DNA from: Pseudomonadota bacterium | Lineage (GTDB): Bacteria > Pseudomonadota > Alphaproteobacteria > Ferrovibrionales > Ferrovibrionaceae | Reading direction: 5' to 3' | Assembly: GCA_021793055.1 (NCBI GenBank) | Contig: JAJYTL010000120.1 | Coordinates: 1-8,751, forward strand | Length of the DNA: 8,751 nucleotides | Shown: positions 5,953 through 8,751 of the stretch, in pieces | Layout: each line of letters begins with the position of its first letter | Position numbering within the stretch: position 1 is the stretch's first letter | Translations under genes and position numbers: made by a program | The notes under the pieces: generated by a model | What the model was told of the DNA's origin: nothing | Seen by the model: only the letters and a program-made list of their open reading frames with translations | The model's database searches: none

Positions 5953-5976
5953 ATGCTTGAAAAGTCTTCCCGATGA
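5953..5976 (+). CDS. Seven-codon leader ORF coupled to hemE (candidate)
   Basis: The ATG at 5953 opens a seven-residue reading frame, MLEKSSR, whose TGA at 5974-5976 overlaps the hemE ATG (5973-5975) as ATGA. It owns the only good Shine-Dalgarno sequence in the region, AAGGAAG with a 5-base spacer, while hemE has just a weak GAAAAG. The simplest reading is that ribosomes load here and reinitiate at hemE. An alternative is that hemE is translated directly from the same site with a long spacer. The frame is open upstream to 5764 but there runs through the putative origin and looks non-coding. Confidence 0.45.
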   Translation: MLEKSSR

Positions 5977-7028
5977 CCGCCACGACCTCGATCCGGCCCT
6001 CGACCAAGCCCCTGCTGCGCGCGCTTCGATCGCCGGGCGTCATGCCGCCGCCGATCTGGCTGATGCGCCAGGCGGGCCGCTACCTGCCGGAATACCGGGC
6101 ACTGCGGGATAAGGCGGCAGACTTCCTCGATCTCTGCTACCGGCCGGACTACGCCGCCGAGGCGACCTTACAGCCGCTGCGCCGCTTCCCCCTTGACGCG
6201 GCGATTTTGTTCGCCGACCTGCCGCTGCTTGCCGACGGGCTTGGCCAGAAACTCGATTATCGCGAGGGCGAGGGACCGGTGCTGGAGCCGATCCGCAACG
6301 GTGCGGATCTGAAACGGCTCCGGCTCGAAAATGTTCATCGCCGTTTGGCGCCGGTCTATGAAACCGTGGCGCGGGTCAAGGCGGCGCTGCCGGCGGAGGT
6401 CGCGTTGATAGGCTTCTCCGGCGCGCCCTGGACCTTGGCCGCCTATATGGTGCAGGGCCGCAGCGGCGCCGAATTCGCTGCCGCCAAACGCTGGGCGTTT
6501 TCCGGCGATCCCGGTTTCGACGCGCTGATCGCGCTTCTGGTCGAGGCGACGGTCGAATACCTCGACGGCCAGGTCAAAGCCGGCGCGGAAGCGGTGCAGC
6601 TTTTCGACAGTTGGGCCGGGCTGCTGCCGGCGCCGGCCTTCGCGCGCTGGTGCGTGCGCCCGGTGGCCGAGATCGTGACCAAGCTCCGCGCCCGCCACCC
6701 CGATCTGCCGATTATCGCCTTTCCGCGCAACGCCGGTTTCATGATCGAAACCTATGCCGAGCAGACCGGCGTCGATTGCGTTGGCCTCGATTACACCGTG
6801 CCGCTTGTCCAGGCCGCGGCGCTGCAGGCGAAAAGCGCCGTGCAGGGCAATCTTGATCCGCAGTATCTCGTGCTCGGCGGCGCGGCCATGGAATGCGCCG
6901 CGGTGGACATCCTCGAACGCCTGGCGAAGGGCCGCTTCATCTTCAACCTCGGTCACGGCGTCGTGCCGGAAACGCCGGTCGAGAACGTTGCCCGCCTGGT
7001 CGAGATCGTGCGCGGCTGGCGGCGATGA
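5973..7028 (+). CDS. hemE: Uroporphyrinogen decarboxylase
   Basis: HemE removes four carboxyl groups from uroporphyrinogen III to give coproporphyrinogen III in the cytoplasm, without a cofactor. The 351-residue product has the normal length and both family signatures: PIWLMRQAGR (27-36), with its substrate-binding arginines, and GFSGAPWTLAAYMV, with the active-site Tyr. The segment ILFADLPLLADGLG keeps the catalytic Asp, although its surroundings differ from the usual FSDILV. FPRNAGF and the C-terminal NLGHGVVPETPVENV, with its conserved His, complete the set. The start at 5973 gives a normal N-terminus, and translation probably depends on the overlapping leader ORF. It is first in hemE-hemH-hemJ, with 13 bp before hemH, and borders the putative origin. 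This hemE-beside-origin layout is known from Caulobacter. Confidence 0.96.
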   Translation: MTATTSIRPSTKPLLRALRSPGVMPPPIWLMRQAGRYLPEYRALRDKAADFLDLCYRPDYAAEATLQPLRRFPLDAAILFADLPLLADGLGQKLDYREGEGPVLEPIRNGADLKRLRLENVHRRLAPVYETVARVKAALPAEVALIGFSGAPWTLAAYMVQGRSGAEFAAAKRWAFSGDPGFDALIALLVEATVEYLDGQVKAGAEAVQLFDSWAGLLPAPAFARWCVRPVAEIVTKLRARHPDLPIIAFPRNAGFMIETYAEQTGVDCVGLDYTVPLVQAAALQAKSAVQGNLDPQYLVLGGAAMECAAVDILERLAKGRFIFNLGHGVVPETPVENVARLVEIVRGWRR

Positions 7029-7041
7029 CGAGACGGCGGCC

Positions 7042-8118
7042 ATGACCCGGACCGCCGTCGTTCTATTCAACCTGGGCGGCCCGGACAGCGTTCGAGCGGT
7101 CAGGCCCTACTTGCGGAACCTTTTCTCCGATCCCGCGATCATCGGCTTGCCAGCGCCGTTGCGCCAGATGCTGGCGGCGTTCATCGCCTGGCGGCGCAGC
7201 GGCTTCGCGATCGAGAACTACAAGAAGATCGGCGGCGCCTCGCCGCTGCTGCCGGAAACCGAGGCGCAGGCGACGGCTCTGGAACAGGCATTGCGCGACC
7301 TCGGCGATCTTGCCGATTTCCGTGTCTTCATCGCCATGCGGCACTGGCACCCGCGCGCCCGCGCCGCGCTCGCCGCGATCAAGGCCTATGGCCCGGACCG
7401 TATTCTGCTGCTGCCGCTCTATCCGCAATATTCGACCACCACCACCGGCTCGTCGCTCGCCGAATGGCGGCGCGAGGCGAAACGGGCCGGAATCGCGGCC
7501 GAGACCCGTGCGATCTGCTGCTATCCGCGCCAGCCCGGCTTCGTCGCGGCACTCGCCGGGGAGATCCGCACCGCCATGAACGGCGCCGCCGCCGCGCCCG
7601 CGGCGAGCGGGCGAAAGCCCCGCGTCCTGTTTTCCGCCCACGGCCTGCCGCTTCATATCGCGAAGCGCGGCGATCCCTATCCCTGGCAGGTCGAGGAAAC
7701 CGTCAAAGCGGTGCTCGAGGTCTTGAACCAACCCGATCTCGACTGGGTGATATGCTACCAAAGCCGGGTCGGGCCGCTGCCCTGGCTCAGCCCGGCGACC
7801 GAGGCGGAAATCGCCCGTGCCGGCCGCGATAAGACCCCGATCGTTTTGGTGCCGGTCGCCTTCGTCTCGGAACATTCCGAGACCCTGGTCGAGCTCGACA
7901 TCGATTACCGCGCCCGCGCCGCGGCGGCCGGGGTCCCATCCTATACCCGGCTGCCGACGGTCGGGACCAACGGGAAGTTCATCCAGGGCCTGGCCAGCAT
8001 CGTCCGCGACACCCTCGCCGGCACCGGCCAAGACCGGGTCCTGGCGGCGGCAGGCGGCGGGCGCATCTGCCCGGCCGCCTGCCGGCAATGCGCGATCGAG
8101 CAACAAGGAGCGGCGTGA
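7042..8118 (+). CDS. hemH: Ferrochelatase with a Cys-rich C-terminus, possibly [2Fe-2S]
   Basis: Ferrochelatase inserts ferrous iron into protoporphyrin IX to make haem, usually at the inner face of the cytoplasmic membrane. The 358-residue product shows VLFNLGGPD (8-16), YPQYSTTTTGSS, FSAHGLP with the catalytic His200, CYQSRVGPLPWLSP, and FVSEHSETLVELD with the conserved Glu280. The C-terminus carries C343-x3-C347-x2-C350, similar to the cluster-binding end of the [2Fe-2S] ferrochelatases described in Caulobacter and some other groups. A fourth ligand could be C159 or C160. The ATG at 7042 lies 13 bp after the hemE stop and has no clear Shine-Dalgarno sequence. A longer open frame extends upstream to 6754 within hemE but is not coding. 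The stop overlaps the hemJ start (TGATG). Confidence 0.96.
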   Translation: MTRTAVVLFNLGGPDSVRAVRPYLRNLFSDPAIIGLPAPLRQMLAAFIAWRRSGFAIENYKKIGGASPLLPETEAQATALEQALRDLGDLADFRVFIAMRHWHPRARAALAAIKAYGPDRILLLPLYPQYSTTTTGSSLAEWRREAKRAGIAAETRAICCYPRQPGFVAALAGEIRTAMNGAAAAPAASGRKPRVLFSAHGLPLHIAKRGDPYPWQVEETVKAVLEVLNQPDLDWVICYQSRVGPLPWLSPATEAEIARAGRDKTPIVLVPVAFVSEHSETLVELDIDYRARAAAAGVPSYTRLPTVGTNGKFIQGLASIVRDTLAGTGQDRVLAAAGGGRICPAACRQCAIEQQGAA

Positions 8119-8552
8119 TGGCGAGCCCGATCTATCTCTGGCTGAAGGCCTTCCATATCATCAGCGTCATCGCGTGGATGGCCGGAATGCTTTATCTGCC
8201 AAGGCTTTACGTTTACCACGCCGGGGTCGCGGCGGACGGCCCGGAGGCGGCGTTGTTCAAAGTCATGGAGCGCCGGCTTTTGCGCTACATCATCAACCCG
8301 GCGATGATTTCGACCTGGGCCTTCGGCTTGAGCCTCGCCTACCTCGGCCATTGGTGGATGGCGCCCTGGTTCCACGCCAAGCTCTTGCTGGTCATCGCGC
8401 TCTCGACCTTCCACGGCTTTCTTGCCCGCTGGCGCAAGGCTTTCGAGCGCGACGCCAATGTTCATAGCGTGCGTTTCTATCGCGCGATGAACGAAGTGCC
8501 GACGCTTCTCATGATCGCGATCGTTCTTTTGGTGGTTTTGAAGCCTTTCTGA
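8118..8552 (+). CDS. hemJ: Protoporphyrinogen IX oxidase HemJ
   Basis: HemJ is the membrane-bound protoporphyrinogen IX oxidase of bacteria that lack HemG and HemY; it supplies protoporphyrin IX to ferrochelatase. The 144-residue product has four likely membrane helices (about 6-28, 57-77, 84-104, 125-142). Conserved signatures are LKAFHIISVIAWMAGMLYLP (9-28) with His13, followed by RLYVYH, then HAKLLLVIALSTFHG (86-100), and NEVPTLLMI near the C-terminus ending in VVLKPF. The length is typical. The ATG at 8118 shares one base with the hemH stop (TGATG) and has a strong AAGGAG 7 bases upstream (8105-8110), so the start is secure. An earlier in-frame start at 8088 lies inside hemH and is unnecessary. 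The gene ends the haem cluster. Confidence 0.95.
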   Translation: MASPIYLWLKAFHIISVIAWMAGMLYLPRLYVYHAGVAADGPEAALFKVMERRLLRYIINPAMISTWAFGLSLAYLGHWWMAPWFHAKLLLVIALSTFHGFLARWRKAFERDANVHSVRFYRAMNEVPTLLMIAIVLLVVLKPF

Positions 8553-8590
8553 TCACGGCTTCTCTTGAAACCGGCTCGGCCCAAGCCCAA

Positions 8591-8619
8591 TTGACAGTCG
8601 AGGGCTTTCGTACCATGCT
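8591..8619 (+). promoter_or_regulatory. Candidate promoter for the next gene (probably rho)
   Basis: TTGACA (8591-8596) is a perfect sigma-70 -35 hexamer. After a 17-bp spacer comes CATGCT (8614-8619), a weak -10 (3 of 6). Transcription would begin near 8626, giving a leader of at least 125 bases before the gene beyond the right edge. A strong -35 with a poor -10 is common in alphaproteobacteria. Confidence 0.45.
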
Positions 8620-8751
8620 GCGGTCCGAGCGGGGGTAGACCCTGCGGTCCACCGCTCGGGGCGGTCGTTCAAGCCGCCCAGATTTTCCACGATCAATCAG
8701 CCCCACCAGATCGATCCGCCGCCCCATCCGGCGGCGCGCTGCTAGGAGAAC
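8620..8751 (+). promoter_or_regulatory. Structured leader ending in a Shine-Dalgarno sequence, probably of rho
   Basis: No gene of credible size fills 8553-8751. CCGAGCGG (8625-8632) and CCGCTCGG (8652-8659) can form a perfect 8-bp stem enclosing a small GGG-TAGA-CCC hairpin (8633-8642). CTGCGGTCC occurs twice (8618-8626 and 8642-8650). A second stem, CGCCGCC (8717-8723) with GGCGGCG (8730-8736) around six bases, stands just before AGGAG (8744-8748), and the window ends three bases later. In alphaproteobacteria rho commonly follows hemE-hemH-hemJ, so rho is the likely downstream gene, but none of its coding sequence is visible. Confidence 0.5.

Larger units (their letters stand above)
5587..5972. 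other. Candidate chromosomal replication origin (oriC) between the DUF299 gene and hemE
   Basis: This 386-bp gap between two divergent genes holds no protein gene of credible size. By hand count, 5791-5950 is about 58% A+T, far above the coding DNA on either side, and includes AATTTTTTAC (5801-5810), a possible unwinding element. Two DnaA-box-like nonamers lie in the same orientation (5813-5821 and 5880-5888), and three GATTC sites (GANTC, the CcrM methylase target) fall at 5852, 5889 and 5933. The left half carries repeated C- or G-runs next to T- or A-runs. Caulobacter and Rickettsia have their origin between homologues of these same two genes. Position, base composition and motifs agree, but function is inferred. 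The region must also hold the promoters of both flanking genes, none of which I could assign. Confidence 0.72.

Noticed and set aside
5739..5954. A 71-codon leftward frame through the AT-rich gap
   Set aside because: No ribosome site, no motif, and it overlaps the candidate origin signals.
5764..5976. A 70-codon rightward frame through the AT-rich gap, ending at hemE
   Set aside because: It has no ribosome site at its ATG, and its composition follows the AT-rich origin DNA. Only its last seven codons, with their own ribosome site, seem meaningful.
6168..7070. A 300-codon leftward frame antisense to hemE
   Set aside because: hemE on the other strand is certain. The antisense product is His/Arg/Gly-rich with no recognisable domain.
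7063..8106. A 347-codon leftward frame antisense to hemH
   Set aside because: It is antisense to a ferrochelatase with all catalytic motifs, and is itself a Gly/Arg-rich shadow.
1..8751. Mobile elements, CRISPR arrays, tRNA or rRNA genes, toxin-antitoxin or defence systems
   Set aside because: No transposase, integrase, regular repeat-spacer pattern, cloverleaf sequence or small paired ORFs could be seen on either strand; gene order is conserved housekeeping.

Overview
The window looks like chromosomal DNA from a GC-rich alphaproteobacterium, probably Rhodospirillales-like. Three things suggest this: high-GC codon use, alphaproteobacterial protein features (a ferrochelatase with a Cys-rich C-terminus, HemJ instead of HemG/HemY, a SecB with long tails), and above all the gene order. 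The block maf-aroE-coaE-dnaQ-secB, a DUF299 gene (pyruvate phosphate dikinase regulatory protein family), then hemE-hemH-hemJ and probably rho, is the arrangement that flanks the replication origin in Caulobacter and Rickettsia. The assignment is by family recognition only.

Layout. Positions 1-264 (+) may hold the C-terminal tail of a membrane proton-pumping subunit (HyfB/NuoL-like), of low certainty. Positions 177-3550 (-) hold a leftward cluster, maf, aroE, coaE, dnaQ and secB. Its first four genes overlap by 4 to 8 bp, and secB follows after a 72-bp gap. A 65-bp divergent promoter region with a 15-bp palindrome separates maf from an unrecognised 362-residue protein (3616-4704, +). That gene converges on the DUF299 gene (4747-5586, -). 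Positions 5587-5972 are a 386-bp AT-rich intergenic region, my best candidate for the chromosomal origin (oriC). Rightwards from it run hemE, hemH and hemJ, the last steps towards haem. The final 199 bp (8553-8751) look like the promoter and structured leader of the next gene, probably rho; the window ends just after its Shine-Dalgarno sequence.

How the parts work together. The leftward cluster mixes housekeeping jobs: nucleotide-pool cleaning (Maf), the shikimate pathway (AroE), coenzyme A synthesis (CoaE), proofreading of the replicative polymerase (DnaQ) and protein export (SecB). The rightward operon converts uroporphyrinogen III to coproporphyrinogen III (HemE), oxidises protoporphyrinogen IX (HemJ) and inserts iron (HemH). 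The coproporphyrinogen oxidase step is not in the window.

I see no mobile element, CRISPR array, rRNA, tRNA, toxin-antitoxin pair or defence system. The most interesting parts are the putative origin with a GANTC cluster, the hemE leader (a seven-codon ORF with a strong ribosome binding site coupled to hemE, behind an anti-Shine-Dalgarno-like tract), the structured leader at the right edge, and the uncharacterised origin-proximal gene.
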